Below, one piece after another: positions 34,916 through 43,454 of a stretch of DNA of 64,000 nucleotides. Each line of letters opens with the position of its first letter. Within the stretch, counting starts at the first letter, position 1. Both the position numbers and the translations under genes were made by a program. The notes under the pieces were generated by a model. It was not told the origin of the DNA and searched no databases. It saw nothing but the letters and a program-made list of their open reading frames with translations. This stretch comes from Pseudonocardiaceae bacterium YIM PH 21723 (GTDB lineage Bacteria > Actinomycetota > Actinomycetes > Mycobacteriales > Pseudonocardiaceae), in assembly GCA_003600225.1 (NCBI GenBank), contig QZFT01000034.1, positions 215,577 through 279,576 of the forward strand, given 5' to 3'.

Positions 34916-35658
34916 ACGGCCCGGTCTTACTGACCACGGCGGAGCTCGAGGTGTGCTGGGACCAGCTGCGGCTCGGCGAGATGCCGGAGGCGCTGCGGGT
35001 GCCCAGCCCGGGCACCACCTGGGAGGAGCGCGCGCAGTACGTGCACACCGTGCTGCGCGGCCTGGAGCACCGCGACCTGGCCGACGACCACGGTCCGGCG
35101 GACGTGATCTCCGGACTGCTGAACCCGCTGTGCCGGTTCTCCTGGGCGGTGGACACGTTCATCCTGGCCGACCGGCCGCTGCGGGCCCGGGGCGTCGTGG
35201 TCGGCGAGCAGGGCGTGCTGGCCGTCGTGGACGGTGACCAGGTCGCGCTGCACGCCATTCCGGACTACGAGATCATCCCGAGCATCACCCAGCTGGCGGG
35301 CGAGGTGCCCGCCGCCCGGATCGGCTCGATCAACGTGCTCAACTCGGTGCTGGCCGAGGTGGAGCGGTACGCGAACCAGCCGGCCACCTTCGGCGACCGG
35401 TTGCTGGGTGCCGGGCAGCGGGCGGACGAGGCCCGTACCCTGGCGCACCTGATCACCGGCATCGAGCGGCGCGGCCAGTTCACCGTCACCCGGTTCGACG
35501 GCGACGGGCAGCGGACGCACTCCCCCACCGCCATCGGCTTCCACGACAGCCACGGCGCCCGGGTCATGCACCGGCGCAGTGACACGCACACCAGCATCGT
35601 GCCCGGTGGGCAGCAGACGCTGCGCACGGCCATCCAGGAACTCCTCGCCGCCGGCTGA
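34912..35658 (+). CDS. EspG-family type VII secretion chaperone
   Basis: A 248-residue cytosolic protein of the EspG family, with the family start LLTTAELEVCWDQLRLGEMPEALRV-like region split across residues 5-30 and later SINVLNSVLAEVERY. EspG proteins bind the tip of PPE proteins, keep them soluble and guide them to a specific ESX system. The 4-nt overlap with the PPE-like gene supports a dedicated chaperone-substrate pair. No EccB, EccC, EccD, EccE or mycosin gene is in the window, so export depends on a distant ESX locus. Confidence 0.85.
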   Translation: MNGPVLLTTAELEVCWDQLRLGEMPEALRVPSPGTTWEERAQYVHTVLRGLEHRDLADDHGPADVISGLLNPLCRFSWAVDTFILADRPLRARGVVVGEQGVLAVVDGDQVALHAIPDYEIIPSITQLAGEVPAARIGSINVLNSVLAEVERYANQPATFGDRLLGAGQRADEARTLAHLITGIERRGQFTVTRFDGDGQRTHSPTAIGFHDSHGARVMHRRSDTHTSIVPGGQQTLRTAIQELLAAG

Positions 35659-35679
35659 CGCTTTCCATGGAAAGTGCTC

Positions 35680-35734
35680 CCGAAGTTGACGATGTTCGGG
35701 GCTCGTTCCTCGCCGCGAACATCGTCACCTTCGG
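35680..35734. repeat. Hairpin repeat family 1, copy 3
   Basis: Arms of 19 bp (35680-35698 and 35716-35734) pair with one mismatch; the 17-nt loop contains CTCGTTCCTCG. It lies between the convergent EspG and STAND genes, 2 bp from the stop of the latter, and can terminate both. The short palindrome CTTTCCATGGAAAG lies just before it at 35661-35674. Confidence 0.8.
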
Positions 35735-35736
35735 AG

Positions 35737-37950
35737 TCAGTCGTCGAGGAGAGCCCTCGGGTCACCGAGCTCGGCGTAGATCCGGGCGGCTGCCTTGCGA
35801 GCCTTGGTGGCGGCCTCGTGCTGGTCGAGGGCGCGCAGCAGCCGGGCCAGCCGCACGTGTGACTCGGCCTCGCCCCACCGGTCCCCCGCCCGCCTGCGGG
35901 CCTCCAGGGACCGCTCTGCCAGGGGCAACGCGGTGTCCGGGTCGCCCCGGACGAGGTGTACCTCGCTCATCCGGCCCAGCGCGAGGCCCGCGCCGTAGTG
36001 GTCGTCGAGCCGCTCCGAGGTGCGCAGCGACTCGTCGAATACCCGGAGCGCGTCCTCGTGCCTGCCGTCGGCCAGGCAGGCGTCGCCGAGGATCAGCTGC
36101 GTGTAGGCGATGGCCTCCTGGTCGGCCAGCGCACGGAACAGTTCCAGCGCGCGGCCGCCGTACTCCATGGCCCGGTCCAGCTGGCCCCGGTTGACCGCCA
36201 GCGCGCCGATGCCGATGAGCACCCAGGCGGCACCGTGCCGGTCGTCGGACTGTTCCCGCAGCACCAGGGCCTGCTCGTACAGGTCGTGGCACCGCTCGTA
36301 CTCGCCGAGCCAGCGGAACCCCTCGGCCAGGTTCGTGCGCACCCAGCCTTCGGCGAACTTGTCCCCCATGGTCTCGGCGGCGGCGATGGCCGGTTCATGG
36401 GTGCGCAGCCACAGCTGTCCCGGTTTGCGCAGGTAGAGGTAGTCGAACAGGGCGATGGGCAGTTTCCAGCAGGTCTCGTGCAGGCCGGCGGACAGCGCCA
36501 GCGCGGTGATCGGGGCGAAGTTGTCCGCCTCCTCGTCGCACCAGCGCAGGGCGTCGGCGCCGGTGAGTTCCAGCGGCCGGACGGCCGGGTCCGGGTCGGC
36601 CAGCAGCAGCGGGTTGACCCGGTAGGGCGCCAGCAGCCGGTTCGCGAGGGCGGTGCTGTGCAGGTACCAGTCGGTGAGCCGGCGGATGGCGGCGGCGATG
36701 TCCGGTGCGCTGTCCATCCGCTCGGTCTGCTCGGCGGCGTACCGGCGCAGCAGGTCGTGCAGGTGGTAGCGGCCGTCGCCGAGGGTCTCGATCAGGTGGC
36801 CGGCGGCCAGCCGGTCCAGCTCGCGGCGGGTGATGCCCGGGCTCTCCCCGGTCAGCGCCGCCGCGGCGGCCACGCTCAGGTGTGGTCCGGGGTGCAAGCC
36901 GAGTAGCCGGAAGACCCTGGCGGTGCGGTCCGGCAGGTCGCGGTAGCTCCAGGAGAACACGGTGCGCACGGCGACCGAGTCGTCGGTTTCGAGGGCGTCG
37001 AGGACCCGTTCCTCGTCCTCCAGTTCGCCGACCAGGCCGTGTACCGAGTGGCCGGGGTGCACGGCGACCCGCTCGGCGGCGATCCGCAGCGCGAGGGGCA
37101 GGTGTCCACAGTGGAACGCCAGCGAGGTGATCGCGGCCGGTTCGGCGGTGGACCGCTGCGCGCCGATGACCGCGCCGAGCAGCGCGACCGATTCGGCGGG
37201 TTCCATCGGGCCCAGTTGCAGTTGGTGGGCGTCGGTGTGGATGGCCAGGCCGGCCAGCCGTTTGCGGCTGGTGACCACCACCGCGCAGTCGCTGTTGCCC
37301 GGCAGCAGCGCCTCGACCTGGAGGGAGTCCAGGGCGTTGTCCAGCACGATGAGCATGGACCGCCCGGCCAGCAGCGAGCGGTACAGCTTGGCCCGCGGTT
37401 CGATGCCGCGGGGGATGTGTTCGGAGGCCACCCCGAGCGCGAGGAGGAACTCCTCCAGGACACCGGCGGGTTCGGCTGGCCGGCCCTCGCCCGCGTAGCC
37501 ACGCAGGTTCACGTAGAGCTGGCCGTCGACGAAGCCGCCGGCCACGTCGTGGGCCAGGCGCAGCGCCAGGCTGGTCTTGCCCGCGCCGGGCGGACCGTGC
37601 ACGGCGACCATCCGCGGCGTGCCCTGGCTGCCCGCACCGCTCAGCACGGAGCGCAGCTCGGTCAGCTGCCGGATGCGGCCGACGAACCGGGCCGCGGCGG
37701 CGGGCAACTGCGCCGGGCGCGGGGTGCCGGTCTCCACGGCCGCCAGGGCCAGGAGGGCTCCCCCGGCACCGAGTACCTGGTCGCACAGCCGGGCCAGTTC
37801 CGCCGACGGCGGCGTGCCGTTCTTGACCTTGCTCAGCCAGCTGGGCGTGTAGCCGACGAGGTCGGCGAGTTTGCGCCAGGACAGGCCGTTGCGCTTCAGC
37901 AGCCGTTCGAGTTCGTCACTGAACGGCGAGCTGGTCGCGGCGAGAGCCAT
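35737..37950 (-). CDS. STAND (NB-ARC) transcriptional regulator with HTH and TPRs
   Basis: A 737-residue signal-transduction ATPase. Residues 8-60 are an XRE-type helix-turn-helix (LSWRKLADLVGYTPSWLSKVKNG). An NB-ARC domain follows, with Walker A GPPGAGKTS at 119-127, Walker B SMLIVLDNALD and GHLPLALRI. The C-terminal half is tetratricopeptide repeats (for example LYEQALVLREQSDDRHGAAW). Such AfsR/GutR-like proteins bind a ligand or partner through the repeats and use ATP to switch DNA binding. Target genes are unknown; it is convergent with the type VII secretion genes and not clearly part of them. Confidence 0.88.
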   Translation of the reverse strand: MALAATSSPFSDELERLLKRNGLSWRKLADLVGYTPSWLSKVKNGTPPSAELARLCDQVLGAGGALLALAAVETGTPRPAQLPAAAARFVGRIRQLTELRSVLSGAGSQGTPRMVAVHGPPGAGKTSLALRLAHDVAGGFVDGQLYVNLRGYAGEGRPAEPAGVLEEFLLALGVASEHIPRGIEPRAKLYRSLLAGRSMLIVLDNALDSLQVEALLPGNSDCAVVVTSRKRLAGLAIHTDAHQLQLGPMEPAESVALLGAVIGAQRSTAEPAAITSLAFHCGHLPLALRIAAERVAVHPGHSVHGLVGELEDEERVLDALETDDSVAVRTVFSWSYRDLPDRTARVFRLLGLHPGPHLSVAAAAALTGESPGITRRELDRLAAGHLIETLGDGRYHLHDLLRRYAAEQTERMDSAPDIAAAIRRLTDWYLHSTALANRLLAPYRVNPLLLADPDPAVRPLELTGADALRWCDEEADNFAPITALALSAGLHETCWKLPIALFDYLYLRKPGQLWLRTHEPAIAAAETMGDKFAEGWVRTNLAEGFRWLGEYERCHDLYEQALVLREQSDDRHGAAWVLIGIGALAVNRGQLDRAMEYGGRALELFRALADQEAIAYTQLILGDACLADGRHEDALRVFDESLRTSERLDDHYGAGLALGRMSEVHLVRGDPDTALPLAERSLEARRRAGDRWGEAESHVRLARLLRALDQHEAATKARKAAARIYAELGDPRALLDD

Positions 37951-38024
37951 ACCTCACTGTGCCGTGAACCGGGGTCCGATACCACGCCGCCACCCTGCTG
38001 AGCGCTCGCGATCACCCGGTAGGC

Positions 38025-38576
38025 CTATGCCGCGCTGGACGTGACCGGGGCAAGCCGGTCCAGCAGGCGCACCGGATCGGCGTCGACCAGCAACCGGTCC
38101 CGGGCCGGTTCACGCAGGAAACCCTCGCCCACCATGTGCGTGATCATGGCCAGCAGCGGCTGGAAGAAACCGTCCACATCGGCCAGCGCGATGGGCTTGT
38201 CGTGCATGCCGAGCGCGGACCAGGTCCAGATCTCGAAGAACTCGTCCAGGGTGCCGATGCCGCCGGGCAGAATCAGGAAGGCGTCGGCCAGTTCGGCCAT
38301 GGTCGCCTTGCGGGCGTGCATGCCGTCCACCACGCGCAGCTCGGTCAGATCCAAGCGCACCTCTTCGGCGGTGATGAACTCCTGCGGCGTCACCCCGATC
38401 GCCATGCCGCCGCCGGCTAACACGGTCTCGGCGACCGCGCCCATCATCCCGGTGCTGCCCGCCCCGTAGACGAGCTCGACGCCCCGCTGCGCCATCGCGG
38501 TGCCCAGCCGCCGCCCTGCCTGCACATACCGTTCACTGTGGCCGGAGGCCGCGCCACAGAACACACCCATACGCAT
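38025..38576 (-). CDS. LOG family protein (cytokinin riboside 5'-monophosphate phosphoribohydrolase type)
   Basis: A 183-residue enzyme of the LOG/TIGR00730 family. The signature PGGIGTLDEFFEIWTW is complete, with MRMGVFCGA at the N terminus and YGAGSTGMMGAVA in the nucleotide fold. Characterised members hydrolyse the ribose-phosphate from N6-modified AMP or from other nucleoside monophosphates. The start could also be the ATG two codons downstream. It is a single gene between the STAND regulator and a divergent secreted protease. Confidence 0.88.
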   Translation of the reverse strand: MRMGVFCGAASGHSERYVQAGRRLGTAMAQRGVELVYGAGSTGMMGAVAETVLAGGGMAIGVTPQEFITAEEVRLDLTELRVVDGMHARKATMAELADAFLILPGGIGTLDEFFEIWTWSALGMHDKPIALADVDGFFQPLLAMITHMVGEGFLREPARDRLLVDADPVRLLDRLAPVTSSAA

Positions 38577-38621
38577 GGCGTAGCAGCGTACTCCGGTGGC
38601 CGGATGGATCACCGCTGCCTA

Positions 38622-39542
38622 ATGTCGGCAGACGTGCTGTCCTACGCCTTGGTGCTCGCGTTGCTGAGCCCTCTCCCGGTGCCCGCCACGGCGCCCGGCT
38701 GCCCGACCGGCCGGGGAACGCTGAGCGCGGCCGAGGTCTCCGGGGTGAACGTGCTGCGCTGCGGCCTGATCGGCCGGGCGGTGACCGAGGGTCCGGTCGG
38801 CGCGCTGATCCCAGCGCCGGGCGAGGGCGTGTCCGCCGCGCGCACGGCCACCGACGGCGGGGAGATCCTGGACCTGCTGACCGATCCCGGCGGGATCCTG
38901 AACGTCACCGTGAACACCGCGGCGGGGGCTTTGCCGATCGGCGCGGACGCGGGTTGCCGGGACCGCACCGAACCCGCTGTCCGGCCCCGGGCGGCACGCT
39001 CGGTCTCCTGGCGGCTGAACCTGGGCGGCGGCGTGCGTGGGCTGGCCGAGCGGTCGATCGAGCGGGCCATCGCCGCGGGCGCGCGGAACCTGTCCACCGG
39101 CCGCAATGACTGCGGCGTGCGCGGGAAACCCGGGTTCGAGGTCGGCTACGACGGCCGGACCTCGGCGAGCACGCACATCAGCGCGGACAGCGGCTGCGGT
39201 GGCCGTCCCGGGTCGAACGTCGTGGACGTGGGCACCCTGCGCGGCGAGACGAGCCTGGGCTTCACCTGCACCTGGTGGCGCGGCGACCGGTTCTGGGCGC
39301 ACATGCGGTTCGCCCGGGACGCCCGGTGGACCACGAACCCGAATTCACTGACCTGCGCGGGCCGCTACGACCTGGAGGGCGTGGCCACCCACGAGTGGGG
39401 GCACGCGGCCGGGTTGCAGCACGCGCCGGGCAGGCACCCGTGGCTGACGATGGCCCCGGCGATCAAGCCGTGCAGCGGCTACGCGCGCACCTTCTCCGCC
39501 GGCGAGGCGGCGGTGCTGCGCCGGGCATATCCCATTTCCTAG
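38622..39542 (+). CDS. Secreted metzincin-like metalloprotease
   Basis: About 306 residues. The N terminus MSADVLSYALVLALLSPLPVPATA is a signal peptide, after which several cysteines suggest disulfide bonds outside the cell. The C-terminal region carries HEWGHAAGLQHAPGRH, the HExxHxxGxxH zinc motif of metzincins, and a downstream Met in TMAPAI that could be the Met-turn. The pro-region before it is unlike families I know. The ATG at 38622 is chosen to begin just before the hydrophobic core; 38604 is an alternative. The substrate is unknown. Confidence 0.7.
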   Translation: MSADVLSYALVLALLSPLPVPATAPGCPTGRGTLSAAEVSGVNVLRCGLIGRAVTEGPVGALIPAPGEGVSAARTATDGGEILDLLTDPGGILNVTVNTAAGALPIGADAGCRDRTEPAVRPRAARSVSWRLNLGGGVRGLAERSIERAIAAGARNLSTGRNDCGVRGKPGFEVGYDGRTSASTHISADSGCGGRPGSNVVDVGTLRGETSLGFTCTWWRGDRFWAHMRFARDARWTTNPNSLTCAGRYDLEGVATHEWGHAAGLQHAPGRHPWLTMAPAIKPCSGYARTFSAGEAAVLRRAYPIS

Positions 39543-39612
39543 CGATACAACAGCCACGCAACCGCGGAGCGGTCCACTGGTGTCACCTGATCGACGAGTT
39601 CGAGGAGACATC

Positions 39613-39768
39613 ATGAGCGACCGGAACGACCAGCGGCTGTCCAGGATCACCCTGCTGGCGCTGAACCAGGAGGCCGCCGCGCAGCGGGTACGCCGGGATC
39701 TCGGTATTCCACCGGAGGTACTGGCCGGTCACGTGCACGCGCTGTCCCTCGGTGATCGGGACAGGTGA
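39613..39768 (+). CDS. Small hypothetical protein, 51 residues
   Basis: A short reading frame with a strong ribosome site (GAGGAGA, 6 nt before ATG 39613). The product SDRNDQRLSRITLLALNQEA and so on is charged and probably helical, with no membrane segment or known domain. The ribosome site and position between two clear genes support it, but I cannot assign any function. Confidence 0.45.
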   Translation: MSDRNDQRLSRITLLALNQEAAAQRVRRDLGIPPEVLAGHVHALSLGDRDR

Positions 39769-39906
39769 ACAACGAAAGTACACCGGCTACCGATTGAAGA
39801 TGGGGAGAATTCAGCCGTTCCAGACAGTGGAATCCGTGGGTACGCTGACGATACTGGGGGGTAGTACTCGACGGTGCAGGACTGTTTTGGGGAGGTGTCG
39901 GCCACC

Positions 39907-40284
39907 GTGGGTCGCAGGAGGAAGCCGGAAGCCGCAGAGTCCGCCGTGGAGATGTACCCGGGTGATTCAGCGGCGACGACGGTCCTGGCGCCGGTGATCA
40001 CCGGCGAGCGACTCAGCATGGAGACCCTGGTGGTCAGCGTGCAGCCGATCATGCCCGCCGATCAGGCCGATCCGATGAACCGCCTGGTGCTGGAGCTGTG
40101 CAAGCGCTCGCACTCGGTGGCCGAGATCGCCGGACGCCTGCAGCTGTCGGTGAGCCACGCCGCCTCGCTGATCTCCAGCCTGGCCCAGCGCCGCGCGGTC
40201 CTGGTCTACCCCCAGGAATCCGTGCTGGACGGGCCGTCCATGGCCCTGATGCTCCGTGTCCTGGAAGGCCTGCGGAACCTGTAG
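39907..40284 (+). CDS. DUF742 family protein, solitary
   Basis: A 125-residue protein of the DUF742 family: RLSMETLVVSVQP and then a winged-helix-like NRLVLELCKRSHSVAEIAGRLQLSVSHAASLISSLA. DUF742 proteins are normally the third member of conservons (sensor kinase, roadblock, DUF742, small GTPase) that act as G-protein-like signalling complexes in actinobacteria. None of the partners is here, so this is an orphan member. The GTG at 39907 has GGGGAGG about 11 nt upstream; an earlier GTG at 39874 lacks one. Confidence 0.7.
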   Translation: MGRRRKPEAAESAVEMYPGDSAATTVLAPVITGERLSMETLVVSVQPIMPADQADPMNRLVLELCKRSHSVAEIAGRLQLSVSHAASLISSLAQRRAVLVYPQESVLDGPSMALMLRVLEGLRNL

Positions 40285-40287
40285 GAG

Positions 40288-40327
40288 TTTCCATGGAAAG
40301 TGCGCTTTCCAGCACCTTCCATGGAAT
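40288..40327. terminator. Palindromic terminator region between DUF742 and isomerase genes
   Basis: Contains TTTCCATGGAAA (40288-40299), then GGAAAG paired with CTTTCC across four bases, then TTCCATGGAA (40318-40327). These lie between convergent genes. TTTCCATGGAAAGTGC also occurs at 35662-35677. Confidence 0.5.
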
Positions 40328-40337
40328 CTGCTCCACT

Positions 40338-41165
40338 TCACTCCCCCTTGAACTCCGGGGGACGGCGCTGCATGAAGGCGGTGACCGCCTCGCCGAGGTC
40401 CTTGCTGGGCAGGAACGCGGAGTTCCACGCGCCCACGTAGCGCAGGCCTTCGGCGACCTTGGGCTCGCGCTGCTGGTTGAGCACGTCCTTGGTGCCCTGC
40501 ACGACCAGCGGCGGGTTGCCGGCGATCTCCGCGGCCAGTTCCCTGGCCGCCGCAAGGACCGCCTCTTGGTCCGGGTACACGTCGTTGACCAGGCCGATCC
40601 GCTCGGCGCGGGCGGCGTCGATGTCCTTGCCGGTGAAGGCCAGTTCGCGCAGGTGACCCTCGCCGACGATGCCGGAGAGCCGCTGCAGGCTGCCCAGGTC
40701 GGCGACGATGGCCACCTTCACCTCGCGCACGCTGAACTTGGCGTCCGCGCTCGCGAGGCGGATGTCGGCGGCGGTGATGACGTCCACGCCGCCACCGATG
40801 CACCAGCCGTGTACGGCGGCGATGACCGGCTTGCGGCAGTCGGCGAGGGAGGTGACGCTGGCCTGCAGTTCGCGCAGTTCGCCGAGGAACTTGGTGCGCG
40901 GGCCTGCCAGGGCCTCTCCGCCGAGGATGTCGGCCCAGCCGCCCATCATGGCGGGCAGGTCCAGGCCGTAGGTGAAGTTCTTCCCGCTGCCGGTGAGCAC
41001 CACCGCGCGGATCTCCGGGTCGGCGTCGATGGCCCGGAACACGATCGGCAGTTCCCGCCAGAAGTCGGGGCCCTGCGCGTTCCCCTTGCCGGGGCCCAGC
41101 AGCGTCACCTCGGCGACGTGATCCTTCACCTCAACCTGAAGCGCTTTCAGCTCAGGCAGTTCCAC
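40338..41165 (-). CDS. Delta(3,5)-delta(2,4)-dienoyl-CoA isomerase-like crotonase
   Basis: A 275-residue crotonase. The oxyanion segment AVHGWCIGGGVDVITAADIR is followed by KFSVREVKVAIVADLGSLQRL, which places Asp, Glu and Asp where dienoyl-CoA isomerases (ECH1 type) have their catalytic acids, rather than the two Glu of hydratases. The enzyme would move double bonds in 3,5-dienoyl-CoA during breakdown of unsaturated fatty acids or of sterol side chains. The GTG at 41165 has AGGAGG 4-5 nt upstream. It lies downstream of fadB, separated from it by an unusual hairpin cluster. Confidence 0.85.
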   Translation of the reverse strand: MELPELKALQVEVKDHVAEVTLLGPGKGNAQGPDFWRELPIVFRAIDADPEIRAVVLTGSGKNFTYGLDLPAMMGGWADILGGEALAGPRTKFLGELRELQASVTSLADCRKPVIAAVHGWCIGGGVDVITAADIRLASADAKFSVREVKVAIVADLGSLQRLSGIVGEGHLRELAFTGKDIDAARAERIGLVNDVYPDQEAVLAAARELAAEIAGNPPLVVQGTKDVLNQQREPKVAEGLRYVGAWNSAFLPSKDLGEAVTAFMQRRPPEFKGE

Positions 41166-41182
41166 TGTTCCTCCTGAAGTAA

Positions 41183-41256
41183 GGGTGCCCCTTACTGCGT
41201 TGGATGCAGTAAGGGGCACCCATGCTGCGTTGAACGCAGGGTGGGTGCCCCTTACT
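41183..41256. repeat. Hairpin cluster between fadB and the isomerase gene
   Basis: GGGTGCCCCTTACTGC (41183-41198) pairs perfectly with its complement at 41206-41221 across a 7-nt loop. A second hairpin, CTGCGTT-g-AACGCAG, follows at 41225-41239, and a third copy of GGGTGCCCCTTACT is at 41243-41256. It probably terminates or attenuates fadB transcription before the isomerase gene. Confidence 0.7.
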
Positions 41257-41266
41257 CGATTTACTC

Positions 41267-43432
41267 TTACTCGTAGATCTCGCCGGACTCGGCCTTCTTG
41301 ACCAGGCTGACCGGGGGCTCGAAGCGGTGGCCGTAGGCCTTCGCGAGCTCACGGGACCGGGCCACGAAGCCGGGCAGGCCACCCTCGTACTGGTTGATGT
41401 ACTGGATGACGCCACCGGTCCACGCGGGGAAGCCGATGCCGAAGATGGAGCCGATGTTGGCCTCCGCCACCGAGTTCAGCACGCCCTCGTCGAAGCACTT
41501 CACCGTTTCGAGCGCCTCGGCGAACAGCATCCGCTCCTGAATGTCCTTGAACGGGATCTGCGCCTCCTCACCCTTGGTGTAGTTCTCGAAGATCCCGGGC
41601 CACAGGCCGGTGCGCTTGCCGTCGGCGTACTCGTAGAAGCCGGCGCCGGTGGACTTGCCCTTCCGGTCGTGCTTCTCGACGAGGTCGTCGATGACCGCCT
41701 CGGACTTCCGCGTGTCCCAGGTACCACCCTCGGCCAGGATGGCGGTCTTGGTCTCGTTGCGGATCTTGCGCGGCAGCGTCAGGGTCAGCTCGTCCAGCAG
41801 CTGGAGCGGCGCGGCCGGGTAGCCGGCCTGCTGGCCCGCCTGCTCGATGGACACCGGGTTGACGCCCTCGGCCACCATCTCCACGGCCTCGTCGATGAAG
41901 AAGCCGATGACGCGGGAGGTGAAGAAGCCACGGCTGTCGTTGACGACGATCGGGGTCTTCTTGATCTGCTGCGCCAGGTCGATGGCCTTGGCCAGCGCGG
42001 CGTCCGAGGTGTTGGCACCGCGGATGATCTCGATCAGCGGCATCTTGTCCACCGGGGAGAAGAAGTGCAGACCGATGAAGTCGGGCTGCCGCTTCACGCC
42101 CTCGGCGAGGCCGGTGATCGGGAGGGTGGAGGTGTTGGAGCCGAGCAGCGCGTCCGGCGCGACCAGGTCTTCGACCTCCTGGAACACCTTGTGCTTGAGC
42201 TCCTGGGACTCGAACACCGCCTCGATGATCAGGTCGGCGCCCGCCACGTCCTTCGGGTCACCGGTGGGGGTGATCCGGGACAGCAGCTCGTCGGCCTTCT
42301 CCTGGGTGGTCTTGCCCTTGGCCACTGCCTTGTCGCACAGCGCCTTGGAGTAGCCCTTGCCCCGCTCGGCGTTCTCCTGGGAGACGTCCTTGAGGATGAC
42401 CTCCATGCCGGACAGCGAACACACGTAGGCGATCGCGGCGCCCATCATGCCCGCGCCCAGCACGGCGACCTTCTTGAAGACGGTCTTGTCGTAGCCCTCG
42501 GGACGGAAGCCGCCCTTGTTGATGTTCTGCAGATCGAAGAAGAACGCCTTGGTCATGTTGCTGGAGACCTGACCGGTCCACAGGTTGACCAGGTAGCGCG
42601 TCTCGATCTTGGTGGCGGTGTCGATGTCCACCTGCGCGCCCTCGACCGCAGCGCTCATGATGGCGAGCGGCGCGGGCATCGGGGCGCCCTTGATCTGCTT
42701 GCGCAGGTTGGCCGGGAAGGCCGGCAGGTTCATCGCGAAGGACGGGGTGGACGGGGTGCCACCGGGGATCTTGTAGCCCTTCACGTCCCACGGCTGCGCG
42801 GCCTCGGGGTTGGCCTTGACCCACGCCTTGGCCTTCGCCAGCAGTTCCTCGGGGGTGCTCGCCAGGTCGTCGACCAGGCCGACCTCCTTGGCCTTGGCCG
42901 GCTTGTACCGCTGGCCCTGCACCAGGACCTGCATCAGGGCGTTGGTGATGCCGAACATCCGCACGGTGCGGGTGACGCCACCGGCACCGGGCAGCAGGCC
43001 GAGGGTGACCTCGGGCAGGCCGATCTCGGAGCCCTTCACGTCCAGCGCGACGCGGTGGTGGGTGGCCAGGGCGATCTCGTAGCCACCACCCAGCGCGGCA
43101 CCGTTGATCGCGGCGACGACCGGCTTGCCCAGGGTCTCCAGGACCCGGAAGCCCGCCTTGACGGCGTCGATGTTCTTGGTGACCTCTTCGGCGTCCTCCT
43201 TCTTCGCGGTGAGGACCTTGTTCAGGTCGGCACCGGCGAAGAAGGTCTTCTTCGCGGAGGTGATCACGACACCGGTGTAGCTGTCCTTCTCGGCGACGAG
43301 GCGCTCGAGGGTGGCCTTGAAGGAGGCCTCGAAGACCTCGTTCATGGTGTTGGCGCCGCCGGTCGGGTCGTCCATCGTGATGGTCACGATGCCGTCGCCG
43401 TCCTGCTCCCACTTCCAGGCGTTCTCAGTCAT
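41267..43432 (-). CDS. fadB: Fatty acid oxidation multifunctional protein (enoyl-CoA hydratase / 3-hydroxyacyl-CoA dehydrogenase)
   Basis: A 721-residue FadB/FadJ-like enzyme. The N-terminal crotonase half has [15 protein letters not shown] and [14 protein letters not shown] with the two catalytic glutamates of hydratases. The C-terminal half begins [16 protein letters not shown] (NAD binding) and contains the catalytic His in [15 protein letters not shown]. It hydrates trans-2-enoyl-CoA and oxidises 3-hydroxyacyl-CoA in beta-oxidation. It lies 22 bp after the thiolase gene, the usual fadA-fadB unit. The operator-like palindrome at 44766 lies upstream of the operon. Confidence 0.94.
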   Translation of the reverse strand: MTENAWKWEQDGDGIVTITMDDPTGGANTMNEVFEASFKATLERLVAEKDSYTGVVITSAKKTFFAGADLNKVLTAKKEDAEEVTKNIDAVKAGFRVLETLGKPVVAAINGAALGGGYEIALATHHRVALDVKGSEIGLPEVTLGLLPGAGGVTRTVRMFGITNALMQVLVQGQRYKPAKAKEVGLVDDLASTPEELLAKAKAWVKANPEAAQPWDVKGYKIPGGTPSTPSFAMNLPAFPANLRKQIKGAPMPAPLAIMSAAVEGAQVDIDTATKIETRYLVNLWTGQVSSNMTKAFFFDLQNINKGGFRPEGYDKTVFKKVAVLGAGMMGAAIAYVCSLSGMEVILKDVSQENAERGKGYSKALCDKAVAKGKTTQEKADELLSRITPTGDPKDVAGADLIIEAVFESQELKHKVFQEVEDLVAPDALLGSNTSTLPITGLAEGVKRQPDFIGLHFFSPVDKMPLIEIIRGANTSDAALAKAIDLAQQIKKTPIVVNDSRGFFTSRVIGFFIDEAVEMVAEGVNPVSIEQAGQQAGYPAAPLQLLDELTLTLPRKIRNETKTAILAEGGTWDTRKSEAVIDDLVEKHDRKGKSTGAGFYEYADGKRTGLWPGIFENYTKGEEAQIPFKDIQERMLFAEALETVKCFDEGVLNSVAEANIGSIFGIGFPAWTGGVIQYINQYEGGLPGFVARSRELAKAYGHRFEPPVSLVKKAESGEIYE

Positions 43433-43454
43433 GGTTTTTCGAATCCTCCGCAGA

